Source of the DNA: Desertivirga brevis
GTDB taxonomy: Bacteria > Bacteroidota > Bacteroidia > Sphingobacteriales > Sphingobacteriaceae
Direction: 5' to 3'
Assembly (NCBI RefSeq): GCF_017355835.1
Contig: NZ_JAFEWF010000001.1
Location: 1-64,000 of the forward strand
Length of the DNA: 64,000 nt
Part shown: piece after piece, positions 17,379 through 26,241 of the stretch
Layout of the letters: every line of letters starts with the position of its first letter
Position numbering within the stretch: the stretch's first letter is position 1
Notes under the pieces: generated by a model
Told to the model about the DNA's origin: nothing
The model's database searches: none
Seen by the model: the letters and a program-made list of their open reading frames with translations, nothing else
Program-made: the position numbers and the translations under genes

Positions 17379-18392
17379 CTATTTCTTTATTTCATTCTCC
17401 TCCTTCTTTTCGAGTAAAACTGTTTGGTTTTGTATTTTATAGTTAATATTTGCGGTACTTGAAATGATTTCTAGGATGTGCTTTAAGGGCTCAGTTCCAT
17501 CGGCAGACAGGGTTAGCCGGTAGGCTTTCAGGTCATTGTTGACTATATGTATTTGGATATTATACCAGCGACTAAGTATAATTGCAATTTCTTCAAGGCT
17601 AGTGTTATTAAAAAAGAGCTTGCCATCCTTCCAGCCTTTAATTTCAGAAGGATCCAAATGGCCTCTGTTTACATTTCCATTGATTTCATTAAAGGCAATT
17701 TTTCCGCCAGGTGATAAATTAGCCAAAGCCTGCATTCTCCCATCGTGAGTTTCACTTACCCGTACCTTTCCTGTTGCTACAGCAACCACTACTCTTCTTT
17801 CGCGGGAATCAATTTTAAACGAGGTGCCTAATACCCTGGTTTGTATACTACCTGTACGAACTAAAAAAGGCTTTTTCTCATCTCTTCTGACTTCAAAAAA
17901 TGCTTCTCCCTCCAGCCATACCTGTCGTTTGTCTTTTCCGAACTTTTCGGGATAGGACAAACAGCTGGCCGGGCCGAGGTACACTACCGAACTGTCAGGC
18001 AATACAACTTTTGAACGTTGGCCTGCAGGGTTTAGCTGTTCAACATTTTTTACCAGTGGAGCAGAATCTGATTGATTTTGAGATTTCCAGAACCAGGTTA
18101 GGATAGCCATCAATAGGCAGGCAGCAGCAGCATAGAAAAAGCGATAAATTGTGGGATTTCCAGTGGAACTATTACTCGCTTTCAGGGAATAAAAGCGCAT
18201 TTTCCACCTTCTGAGTTCAACTTCTGGAAGGTCAGGGGCACTAAATTGTTTCCAATCCTCATCCAGCAAATGCTCTAGTTCTTTTTGCCCCTCAGCTTGC
18301 TGTAAGAGTTGCCGAACCTGCTGCAATTCGCTTGCATTGCATTGCTGGTTTATATACTTTTTAAGTAACTTTCTATTAGAATTTTCTGTCAT
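17379..18392 (-). CDS. FecR-family anti-sigma factor
   Basis: A 337-residue inner-membrane regulator: an N-terminal cytoplasmic sigma-binding part (about 1-80), one membrane helix (about 84-102, FFYAAAACLLMAILTWFW), a periplasmic FecR domain (about 125-225, VVLPDSSVVYLGPASCLSYP, VLGTSFKI) and a C-terminal DUF4974-like region (about 255-325, FNNTSLEEIAIILSRWYNI). It should hold the neighbouring ECF sigma until the receptor STN domain signals ligand. Gene order is sigma, fecR, receptor, all on the minus strand, with a 77-bp gap to sigma. Confidence 0.92.
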   Translation of the reverse strand: MTENSNRKLLKKYINQQCNASELQQVRQLLQQAEGQKELEHLLDEDWKQFSAPDLPEVELRRWKMRFYSLKASNSSTGNPTIYRFFYAAAACLLMAILTWFWKSQNQSDSAPLVKNVEQLNPAGQRSKVVLPDSSVVYLGPASCLSYPEKFGKDKRQVWLEGEAFFEVRRDEKKPFLVRTGSIQTRVLGTSFKIDSRERRVVVAVATGKVRVSETHDGRMQALANLSPGGKIAFNEINGNVNRGHLDPSEIKGWKDGKLFFNNTSLEEIAIILSRWYNIQIHIVNNDLKAYRLTLSADGTEPLKHILEIISSTANINYKIQNQTVLLEKKEENEIKK

Positions 18393-18469
18393 AAAAACAA
18401 TCCGATCTCAAGACGGATCATTTATAATGACGAGATAGCCCTATCTACCCCCCAATCTATTTTTAAAAT

Positions 18470-19051
18470 TTATTTGATAGTAATAAGAAATAAAAGAATT
18501 CCCGCGACACCTGTCTTTTTTAGATATTGCTTCAAGAAATTCAATGCTGCGGTCATATGGTTTTCGACCGTTTTAGAGGAAATATTTAATTTTTGGGCTA
18601 CTTCCGAAACAGATAAAAACTCATGACGACGTAATTCAAATACCTTTCGTCGTTGTTCGCTTAACTGCCCCAGTGCTTCGCAATATATTTTTTTGGTGTC
18701 TTTAAAATGAGCCTGAGCATCGGTACTGAAGCTAGAGCTGAGGTGCGTAGCTTCCTCAATTGGTTCGGTTTGTAAAGATTTCTTACGGTAATGATCTACA
18801 ATTTTATTCCGCACGCTCTGGTACAAGAAAGCTTCAATATTCTCAACGGCGAGGAATTGTGTTCTTCTTTCCCAAAAGTTCAACATTACATCCATAATCA
18901 GATCTTCCGCCTTATGCTCATCTCTAAGATGCTTGCAGGCAAAAAGAAATAGTTTATGAAAATACTCCCTGAAAAGGAGGTCGAAGGCTTTGCCTTCGTC
19001 TTCTTTCAAGTACTTTGCTATTCTGTTATCTGCGTGATCTGTTGGTCGCAT
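18470..19051 (-). CDS. ECF RNA polymerase sigma factor
   Basis: From the ATG at 19051 the protein has 193 residues. Region 2 spans about 15-80 (FDLLFREYFHKLFLFACKHL, AEDLIMDVMLNFWERR), and region 4 about 110-165 (LSEQRRKVFELRRHEFLSVS, VAQKLNISSKTVENHM). A longer version would need an in-frame TTG at 19090. An oddity is the hydrophobic C-terminal tail (GVAGILLFLITI), which could associate with the membrane. It is expected to drive the receptor operon when released by FecR. Confidence 0.93.
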   Translation of the reverse strand: MRPTDHADNRIAKYLKEDEGKAFDLLFREYFHKLFLFACKHLRDEHKAEDLIMDVMLNFWERRTQFLAVENIEAFLYQSVRNKIVDHYRKKSLQTEPIEEATHLSSSFSTDAQAHFKDTKKIYCEALGQLSEQRRKVFELRRHEFLSVSEVAQKLNISSKTVENHMTAALNFLKQYLKKTGVAGILLFLITIK

Positions 19052-19172
19052 ACCGATGAGCCGGCAAGCTAGGCTTATCGTTTTTACCAAAAGTTAACGC
19101 TGAATTAAATTTTTAGTGGTGTAGTAATATTTTTGCGTAGATCATCCCCTCCCTGTTATTATTAAAGATAAT

Positions 19173-19796
19173 TTATTCCTTCCAGGAGATGTTATTCTTG
19201 ATAGGTTTAGCTGGAACTCCTGCAGCAATAACTTCGTTTGGAATAGTGCCAGAGACAAGTGACATGGATCCTATAACAGAACCATTGCCAATACGAGCAC
19301 CCTTCAAAATCGAAACCATGCGGCCTATCCATACGTGTTCGCCAATGTATATATTCTTATCCAGGTTAATTCGTTCTCCATCTGCGTTATAAATTCCATG
19401 ACTATCGGTCGTCCTAACGTCTATTTTCGTTGAGAACAGGCATCTTGCACCAACTTCTACATTTGTTCCATTGTGCACAATAAAATCCGCGCCGTTAATA
19501 CGCGTATTATTTCCGATTTTAATAGAATTCCCATCCCCGAACAGCTCAATGTTTCCTGTAAAAAATACACCCTCTTCCAGCTCCACTCTATTGTTATTCC
19601 CTCTTACCTTGATCGATGCATTTCTAAGACGGCACCCTTTACCAATAACTACCTTTGAATTTCCTTTAATTCTTATGGATGTATACAAAATATTACCAAG
19701 TATCTCAACCGAGCTTTCTTTGCTTTTTTTTATTGAATTTGTTACTCCCCATCTATTTCTTACTGAAATAAAGAATGTTTTTAGTTTTGCTTTCAT
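19173..19796 (-). CDS. Left-handed beta-helix (hexapeptide) acyltransferase
   Basis: A 207-residue protein with hexapeptide repeats through most of its length (VVIGKGCRLRNASI, KIGNNTRINGADFIVHNG, YIGEHVWIGRMVSILKGARI). It ends with the typical IGSMSLVSG ... VIAAGVPAKPIK segment of O-acetyltransferases such as those for polysaccharides; DSHGIYN carries the likely active-site His. It stands alone, with no glycosyltransferase gene around, so its acceptor is unknown. Confidence 0.85.
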   Translation of the reverse strand: MKAKLKTFFISVRNRWGVTNSIKKSKESSVEILGNILYTSIRIKGNSKVVIGKGCRLRNASIKVRGNNNRVELEEGVFFTGNIELFGDGNSIKIGNNTRINGADFIVHNGTNVEVGARCLFSTKIDVRTTDSHGIYNADGERINLDKNIYIGEHVWIGRMVSILKGARIGNGSVIGSMSLVSGTIPNEVIAAGVPAKPIKNNISWKE

Positions 19797-20069
19797 GAAG
19801 TAGATATTTAATGTTTAATCGAATTACTTATTAAATGCGTAGATGCATAAGGGATAATAAGAATTATAGCGATAATTATACAAGTTTAAAAAAAAATTTT
19901 CTGTTAAATTAATGAAAATACTCTTTACTGATAGTTGAGAAGAGGTTAATTAGATTCAGTATATCTTTTTTATGAAACAAAGCCTTACCTCTTATTTGAA
20001 CTTTTTTTCCATTAAAGAAATTTCTATATATTTAAATCATCAAATTAGAGATAACCTAAAGTATTTAAC

Positions 20070-20813
20070 ATGACAATTTCAGCCTTAAAACAATCACTCA
20101 CGGCGTTAGCAATAATGCTTTTTTCCATTTCGTGTAGCAAAGACGAATCAACCGATCAGAAACCACCTGAAGTGACGTTAAGCGGGAAGGGAAAAGTATC
20201 CTATTTCGCAAAGGCATCAGGTTCGGCAACAAGCGGAATTGTTAAGACATTAGAAACCCCTGCATCATCTTCTTACGTTAAGTGGTCCTCAGCCTCCATT
20301 TTTATTGAGAAAATAGCTTTCGTGGGTAAAAATGGCAGTGTGATTGATACCACAATAACTGTTAATAAAAACTTAAACATCCTTAACTCAGATGTTCTGA
20401 CAGGGGTTTTTAATCTACCTGCAGGCTCCTATAAAGATGTGAAAGTAAAGTTGTTTTTGAAGAAAGCGGGCTTTCCCGAACTGGCCTTTAATTTAAAAGG
20501 CACATTCGTTAATAAGACTGGTGGTACTGATAGTATTATGCTGGCTAGTTCTATGCCTTTTGAGGCTAACTTGGGTGTTAACGATTTCACAATTACTGCG
20601 TCTGACAATTATAAAGTTGTTTTTAACTATAATCTTGATAAAGTATTAGCAGGTATATCATCTACAAAACTACAAGAGGAAGCCAGAAGTCACCTTTCTG
20701 GGGGCAAAAAAATGTATTCTATTTGGAAAGGCGGAAGTCAGGATGAACCTTTATACAATGAAGTAAGTGCCAATTGGCAGACTGTTGCCACTGCAGTAAT
20801 CTCTAAAGAGTAA
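20070..20813 (+). CDS. Lipoprotein of unknown function
   Basis: A 247-residue protein with signal peptide and lipobox SISC (Cys about residue 23). The mature part begins with a SGKGKVSYFAKASG strand and contains a region (SASIFIEKIAFVGKNG, GVFNLPAGSYKDVKVKLFL) like DUF4382-type adhesion-fold lipoproteins, in which a 'L-P-A-G-x-Y-x-x-[IV]' motif is common. The 270 bp upstream are AT-rich with no gene. Function not known. Confidence 0.65.
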   Translation: MTISALKQSLTALAIMLFSISCSKDESTDQKPPEVTLSGKGKVSYFAKASGSATSGIVKTLETPASSSYVKWSSASIFIEKIAFVGKNGSVIDTTITVNKNLNILNSDVLTGVFNLPAGSYKDVKVKLFLKKAGFPELAFNLKGTFVNKTGGTDSIMLASSMPFEANLGVNDFTITASDNYKVVFNYNLDKVLAGISSTKLQEEARSHLSGGKKMYSIWKGGSQDEPLYNEVSANWQTVATAVISKE

Positions 20814-20867
20814 ACGACAATAAAGGGAAAAGAGCGGTTCGGTGAAAATTTTATTTCTATCTGAATT

Positions 20868-21209
20868 ATGAATAACAACCATATCAACTACATAGAGTTG
20901 AAAGCCAAAGACCTTGAGGCAATAAAGAAATTTTATACACTAGCTTTTGGCTGGAATTTTACTGATTACGGTCCAGATTATGTTGCCTTTAATGAAAGTG
21001 GATTAGAGGGTGGTTTTGAAAGATGCTCAGAAGATGTTGTTAATGGAGCATTAGTGGTTCTTTATCACAACGACCTTGACAAAATTAAAGCGGACATTGT
21101 CGAAGCAAAAGGTGAAATATCAAAAGATATTTTCTCATTTCCTGGGGGCAGACGCTTTCATTTTCTTGACCCATCAGGAAATGAACTGGCAGTATGGTCA
21201 GATCAATAG
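20868..21209 (+). CDS. VOC (glyoxalase/bleomycin-resistance fold) protein
   Basis: A 113-residue single-domain protein with the VOC pattern: INYIELKAKDLEAIKKFYTL at the start, FGWNFTDYGPDYVAF, and the closing FPGGRRFHFLDPSGNELAVW with the metal-type Glu in GNELAVW. Members are metal-dependent lyases, isomerases or antibiotic-binding proteins; the substrate cannot be told. It is 54 bases after the lipoprotein gene. Confidence 0.88.
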   Translation: MNNNHINYIELKAKDLEAIKKFYTLAFGWNFTDYGPDYVAFNESGLEGGFERCSEDVVNGALVVLYHNDLDKIKADIVEAKGEISKDIFSFPGGRRFHFLDPSGNELAVWSDQ

Positions 21210-21435
21210 GAATTTGAATAGAGATTTTGCCTTTAAGGGTCAATTGATTTTTTTAAAAAAAAAATAGTCGCTAAACAATATGCTATAAACTCTTGCGTTA
21301 TTGTATCATAATTGGTTAGTTGGCTTGCGTCCCCATGATGCGGCCTTTCTTTTTTAAAGCATTCATTTCTTTCTTTAGGGCAATTATTCAAAACCAGTAA
21401 TGGTATGGCTGGTTCTTATATTAAACCTTATAGTT

Positions 21436-22308
21436 ATGAAGTTCACTGATCAAAATCCATTAAGTTATTTCCTGAATGAGCTATTTTCACGCTACAGGAA
21501 AGCCGTTCCTGCAGTTGACACGATTACTAATGCGCTAATAGAACATCAAGTAGTTGGGTCGCAGCAAGAGATCGTTAATGATCATGTGGCCTTCCGAACG
21601 CTCGGGCTGCCTTATCTTGGCATTGGCTCTTTTGAAAAGATCTTCCTTCGCCATGGCTATAAAAAAATGGAGCAGTACCATTTTGAAGAGAAAAAGCTTA
21701 ACGCCTGGTGGTATGCTCCGCCAGCTCCCGTTTATCCTCGCGTATTTCTTAGTGAACTTCTTGTAGGAGAATTATCTTCTAACGCACAGGAAATCATCAA
21801 TGGATACACCAGTCATATTCAAAAGGATCCCGTTGATGAACTCGATTTGAATTCAGGCGAACAAATTGCCGAATATCTGCACAGGCCGCTGTGGGACCTG
21901 CCGACAAAGAAAGACTATGAAACCTTGCTTGGCGAAAGTGAATATGCCGCCTGGGTTATCTACAACCGTTACTATTTGAACCACTACACTATTAGTGTTC
22001 ATACCTTGAAACCGGGCTTTAGTAAACTCGAGCAGTTCAATGCTTTTGTTGAGGGACTTGGGATAAAACTTAATGATGCGGGCGGTAAGATTAAAACAAG
22101 CGGCGATGGGCTTTTAAGGCAAAGTGCCACAGTAGCGAATATGGTGAAGGCTGTGTTCGCAGGCGGAGAACAAAAGGAAATTGCAGGTAGCTATGTGGAG
22201 TTCGCCGAACGCAGCATTATTCCAGGTACCGAGCGTTATCGTGATGGTTTTGAAACCTCTAATGCGGATAAAATATTTGAGAGCACTTACACTTCACAAA
22301 TCAAATAA
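21436..22308 (+). CDS. DUF1338 protein, probable 2-oxoadipate dioxygenase/decarboxylase
   Basis: Using the ATG at 21436 (an earlier ATG at 21400 adds an unneeded hydrophobic stretch), the protein has 290 residues. The DUF1338/YdcJ/HglS family is Fe(II)-dependent and converts 2-oxoadipate to D-2-hydroxyglutarate. Expected residues are visible: His50 and Arg54 in NDHVAFRT, His183 or His189 in NHYTISVH, and Glu255 in YVEFAER. The next gene encodes a YdiJ-like D-2-hydroxyglutarate dehydrogenase, which would take the product to 2-oxoglutarate. The neighbourhood strongly supports the assignment. Confidence 0.82.
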   Translation: MKFTDQNPLSYFLNELFSRYRKAVPAVDTITNALIEHQVVGSQQEIVNDHVAFRTLGLPYLGIGSFEKIFLRHGYKKMEQYHFEEKKLNAWWYAPPAPVYPRVFLSELLVGELSSNAQEIINGYTSHIQKDPVDELDLNSGEQIAEYLHRPLWDLPTKKDYETLLGESEYAAWVIYNRYYLNHYTISVHTLKPGFSKLEQFNAFVEGLGIKLNDAGGKIKTSGDGLLRQSATVANMVKAVFAGGEQKEIAGSYVEFAERSIIPGTERYRDGFETSNADKIFESTYTSQIK

Positions 22309-22422
22309 GTAGTTCTTTATACTAGAGAAGCCCTTTCCCGGGTGATAAACTATGGCAAGGCTAGTAAGGCTCGAATATGATTGACAGGATAATTAGGGCT
22401 ACAAGCATTTATGCAAATGCTT

Positions 22423-22430
22423 TACCTTTG
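22423..22430 (+). promoter_or_regulatory. Bacteroidota-type -7 promoter box (TACCTTTG)
   Basis: A perfect TAnnTTTG match 22 bases before the ATG at 22453. It lies within the first codons of the longer possible reading (from 22411), which argues for the start at 22453 and for a promoter separate from the upstream DUF1338 gene. No clear -33 TTTG is seen. Confidence 0.45.
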
Positions 22431-22452
22431 GTTCCAGGTTTATTTAAATAAG

Positions 22453-25317
22453 ATGAAGCTTGATGGCGAATGGTACACGGATAAAACTTCCCGCATCCTT
22501 TATGCGACAGATGCATCTGCGTATCGCGAACTACCTCTGGCTGTTGCTATTCCCAAAACAGAGGCTGATCTAAAAAAGCTTATTGCTTACGCTAAAGCAA
22601 ATAACACTTGCCTGATTCCAAGAACAGCCGGCACCTCACTTGCTGGGCAGGTGGTAGGGAATGGAGTGGTAGTGGACGTTTCAAGATATTTTACAAAGAT
22701 ATTGGAAGTCAATGCTGAAGAACGTTGGGTACGTGTACAACCGGGTGTTATCCGGGACGACTTAAACCGTTACTTGAAAGCGTATGGATTATTTTTCGCC
22801 CCTGAAACCTCTACTGCTAACCGTGCCATGATTGGAGGGATGGTAGGAAATAATTCCTGTGGTTCAAATTCTGTAGTTTACGGAAGTACTCGTGAGCATT
22901 TACTATCAGCAAAAGCAATACTTTCGGATGGATCGGACGCCGTTTTCCAATCCTTATCTTTTTCAGAATTTATTGATAAATGTGACGGGGATTCCCTTGA
23001 AGCTACTATATATCGAAATATTCGTTCTCTATTGGGAGACTACCAAAATCAGGTTAGGATCCGTGAAGAGTTTCCCAAGCAGCAAGTGAGCCGGCGAAAC
23101 ACCGGATACGCTATTGACCTTTTACTTGATACTAATCCTTTCACGGCAGAAACCAAAAACTTTAATTTCTGTGAACTACTTACCGGGAGCGAGGGTACCT
23201 TAGCCTTCTTTACCGAACTTAAGCTTAACCTTGAGCCCATACCCAGGGGCGTCAGTGGTTTGCTTTGCATCCATTTAAATAGTATCAGCGATGCACTTCA
23301 GGCAAATATTATTGCTTTAAAACATCGTCCTCAGGTTAGTGAATTAATTGACCATTATATCCTGGACTGTACTCTGGAAAATCTGGAGCAGTCGAAAAAC
23401 CGGTTCTTTGTAAAGGGGAATCCTAAAGCAATACTGGCTGTTGAATACCTCGCGGATAACTACGAATCAGTACTAGCCATTACTGATACAGTCGAGTCTG
23501 AATTACGTGCCCATAATCTTGGTTACCATTATCCTGTACTTTTTGGGGAGGATCGTAAAAAGGTTTGGGAGTTGCGTAAGGCTGGGCTTGGTTTGCTGAG
23601 TAACCTCCCTGGTGATGAGAAAGCAGTAGCCGTGATTGAAGATACTGCTGTGGCCGTGGAGGACTTACCTGATTATATCCGTGAGTTTAATGAGGTACTA
23701 AAGAAATACGATCTATATTCTGTCCACTATGCTCATGCCGGGTCAGGCGAATTGCATCTCCGTCCCATCATCAATTTGAAAACTGCTGAGGGGCAAATGC
23801 TTTTCAGAACTGTTGCTACAGAAGTTGCGGAACTAGTCAAGAAGTATAGAGGCTCTTTAAGTGGAGAACATGGAGATGGTAGGTTAAGGGGGGAGTTTAT
23901 TCCCTACATGATCGGTCGCGAGAACTATAATTTATTGTGTGAGATAAAGAAAGCCTGGGATCCTGATAACATTTTTAATCCAGGAAAGATCACGGCGACT
24001 CCTCCTATGGATAAGCATCTCCGCTATTCCCCTGGTCAACATGTTCCTGAGATTAAAACTGTTTTTCGTTTCCAGGGGCAGAACATCCTGCAGCATGCCG
24101 AGCAGTGTAATGGCTCTGGCGATTGCCGTAAATTAGCCTCAGCGGGTGGGACAATGTGTCCTTCTTATATGGCTACTCGTAATGAAAAGGATACAACACG
24201 GGCAAGAGCAAATGTCCTAAGGGAGATTCTTACTTCCTCTACGAAGATAAACCGCTTCGACAGTGAGGAAATCAAGGAAGTGATGGAGCTGTGTATAAGT
24301 TGTAAAGGATGCAAGTCGGAATGTCCATCAAGTGTGGATATGGCTAAATTGAAAGCTGAATTCTTGCACCAATATCACCAAAGTCACGGTTTTTCCCTGC
24401 GTTCCAGACTTATCGGAAATATTGCTTCCATAAATAGGCTGGCAACTCCTTTTTCAAAGCTCTTCAATTTTCTTAATAATCTTTCCTGGGTTAAAAGCTT
24501 GCTGGGATTTTCTACTTATAGGTCATTGCCCAAGCTGCACTCATTTACGTTAAGAAGCTGGCTTCAAAAGAATCCATCTCCAACAGGTCGCCTAGTTTAT
24601 TTATTCTGCGATGAGTTCAGTAATTATAACGATGTTACAATTGGGATTAAAGCAGTTGAATTGCTCCAAGGGCTAGGATACGAGGTGCATATTCCCTATC
24701 ATAAGGAAAGTGGAAGGGCGGCTATTTCCAAAGGCTTACTGCATAAAGCTAAAACTTCAGCTAATCATAATGTTAAATTACTATCTACGCTTATTTCAGA
24801 AGAAACCCCGCTTATTGGCATTGAGCCCTCTGCAATTTTAACTTTCCGAGACGAGTATCCCGACCTGGTAGATGAGCATCTTGTGCCTGCTGCTCGCAAG
24901 TTAGCGCTTAACGCATTTTTAATAGAAGAATTCTTGGAGCTTGAAATGCAAAAAGGGAATGTACGGAAGGAACAATTTAAAGACGACGTCCGAAAAGTTA
25001 AGCTCCATGGGCATTGCCAGCAGAAGGCCTGGTTAGCGACTGGTGCCAGCAAGACAATCTTGTCTTTCCCTGAGAATTATACTGTTGAAGAAATCCCTTC
25101 TGGTTGCTGCGGTATGGCAGGTTCCTTCGGGTACGAGGCAGAACATTATGAGGTCTCAATGCAGATTGGAGAACTGGTACTATTTCCAGCGGTTAGGCAG
25201 TCTGACGAAGACACAATAATTGCAGCACCTGGAACTAGCTGTAGACATCAAATAAAGGATGGAACCGGGCGAATGGCTTTACATCCTGTAGAAATACTTT
25301 TTGAGGCTTTAAAGTAA
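22453..25317 (+). CDS. FAD/Fe-S oxidoreductase, probable D-2-hydroxyglutarate dehydrogenase (YdiJ-like)
   Basis: A 954-residue fusion. The N-terminal half is an FAD-binding PCMH-type domain (IPRTAGTSLAGQVVG near 50-65) and an FAD-oxidase C domain ending GEHGDGRLRGEF and NIFNPGKI. The second half has a ferredoxin-like segment with CNGSGDC and a CISCKGCKSECPS cluster motif, then a CCG-type Fe-S region (SGCCGMAGSFGYEAEHY). Size and order match YdiJ, a D-2-hydroxyglutarate dehydrogenase; glycolate or D-lactate oxidase activity is an alternative. The DUF1338 neighbour supports the first choice. Confidence 0.85.
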   Translation: MKLDGEWYTDKTSRILYATDASAYRELPLAVAIPKTEADLKKLIAYAKANNTCLIPRTAGTSLAGQVVGNGVVVDVSRYFTKILEVNAEERWVRVQPGVIRDDLNRYLKAYGLFFAPETSTANRAMIGGMVGNNSCGSNSVVYGSTREHLLSAKAILSDGSDAVFQSLSFSEFIDKCDGDSLEATIYRNIRSLLGDYQNQVRIREEFPKQQVSRRNTGYAIDLLLDTNPFTAETKNFNFCELLTGSEGTLAFFTELKLNLEPIPRGVSGLLCIHLNSISDALQANIIALKHRPQVSELIDHYILDCTLENLEQSKNRFFVKGNPKAILAVEYLADNYESVLAITDTVESELRAHNLGYHYPVLFGEDRKKVWELRKAGLGLLSNLPGDEKAVAVIEDTAVAVEDLPDYIREFNEVLKKYDLYSVHYAHAGSGELHLRPIINLKTAEGQMLFRTVATEVAELVKKYRGSLSGEHGDGRLRGEFIPYMIGRENYNLLCEIKKAWDPDNIFNPGKITATPPMDKHLRYSPGQHVPEIKTVFRFQGQNILQHAEQCNGSGDCRKLASAGGTMCPSYMATRNEKDTTRARANVLREILTSSTKINRFDSEEIKEVMELCISCKGCKSECPSSVDMAKLKAEFLHQYHQSHGFSLRSRLIGNIASINRLATPFSKLFNFLNNLSWVKSLLGFSTYRSLPKLHSFTLRSWLQKNPSPTGRLVYLFCDEFSNYNDVTIGIKAVELLQGLGYEVHIPYHKESGRAAISKGLLHKAKTSANHNVKLLSTLISEETPLIGIEPSAILTFRDEYPDLVDEHLVPAARKLALNAFLIEEFLELEMQKGNVRKEQFKDDVRKVKLHGHCQQKAWLATGASKTILSFPENYTVEEIPSGCCGMAGSFGYEAEHYEVSMQIGELVLFPAVRQSDEDTIIAAPGTSCRHQIKDGTGRMALHPVEILFEALK

Positions 25318-25368
25318 ATCTTTTACATAGACCAGGGGGAGAGGTAAGGTCAGATACTGTGTGATATA

Positions 25369-25402
25369 ACTATCCCGGTTCTTACACAAAGGCCGGGATA
25401 GT
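25369..25402. terminator. Hairpin between convergent genes
   Basis: ACTATCCCGG and CCGGGATAGT form a perfect 10-bp stem with a 14-base loop, midway between the stop of the FAD oxidoreductase and the stop of the repeat protein. Neither side has a strong T-run, so it is a likely two-way terminator of moderate quality. Confidence 0.6.
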
Positions 25403-25414
25403 AAATATTAAATG

Positions 25415-25873
25415 CTATTTATTAGCAGCAAGTGAATACTCGCTATTAAAGCTACGTGGATTAACAATTGATCCAGCAGGAATTGCAGTTGTACCCAATG
25501 TTGTGCCTGTCCCCTGAGCTGTATGAATTCCAGTCGCAGATCTGATAACATTACCAGGTACTCTGTTTGTAGAAGCTATCCAGGTAGTACCTAGATGTGT
25601 TCCAGTTCCTTTAGCGAAATTGGTTCCAGCGGCAGAGCGATTCAAAATCACCTTCGAGAAATTTGTAGAAGGTATATGATTTGTTCCCAAGTGAGTTCCA
25701 GTGCCTTTGGCTGTATGAGCACCGGTTGCGCTCCTAATTACAGAACCTGATTGTACCGGTTTATTTACATTCCATGTATAGTTTGCTCCGCCTTTTTGTG
25801 CGAAGGCTTTAGTACCTGCGAAAAGAGCAAATACCATCGCAACACCAACTAATCTCTTTGTTACTCGTTTCAT
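25415..25873 (-). CDS. Secreted protein with three Gly/Thr-rich repeats
   Basis: The 152-residue product has a signal peptide (MKRVTKRLVGVAMVFALFAG, cleavage after AFA near 25). The mature part is almost entirely three imperfect repeats of ~33-35 residues with the core '[IL]-x-[RN]-S-A-x-G-x-x-x-A-x-G-T-G-T-x-L-G-T-x-x-I-[PA]-[SA]'. There are no cysteines or aromatic clusters, and the composition is low in acidic residues. No family was recognised. It is followed by a hairpin and has about 370 bp of gene-free DNA upstream. Confidence 0.6.
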   Translation of the reverse strand: MKRVTKRLVGVAMVFALFAGTKAFAQKGGANYTWNVNKPVQSGSVIRSATGAHTAKGTGTHLGTNHIPSTNFSKVILNRSAAGTNFAKGTGTHLGTTWIASTNRVPGNVIRSATGIHTAQGTGTTLGTTAIPAGSIVNPRSFNSEYSLAANK

Positions 25874-26241
25874 AATTGTCTTAGATTTTGTTAGGTACTG
25901 TAATGCAATAGATATGCCTTTTTATAACAAAGATTTGTATCAATACTATTAAATGGATCATATTTAGAGCTACTTTATACAGGAAAATGAATTTACATGG
26001 TAACCTGTATTTCTCTATCAATTTTTTACATCTTCTCCTATAATTTTAAAAGTTTTATATGTTGGCCTTCCTGGTAGGATTTGAAGATAATCCAGTACGA
26101 TGATCTCAAAAATTATCTTGTCCTAAGCCATATACAGGCTCTTATCAAATTTTAATTTTTTGTCCTGCAAGAGTTCTAAAAAGGCCTACATTTGCGCCTT
26201 CATTTTTGTGAACGGTCTTCTACGGCATTTCTCCCATTGTT
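25874..26241. other. Divergent intergenic region
   Basis: AT-rich DNA between two divergent genes, carrying both promoters. A TACATTTG box at 26187-26194 fits the plus-strand gene. No other structure was seen. Confidence 0.5.
26187..26194 (+). promoter_or_regulatory. -7 promoter box (TACATTTG) of the Hsp70-like gene
   Basis: A perfect TAnnTTTG match 47 bases before the ATG at 26242. A TTTG at 26159-26162 is a possible -33 element, but its 24-base spacing is longer than usual. Confidence 0.4.
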
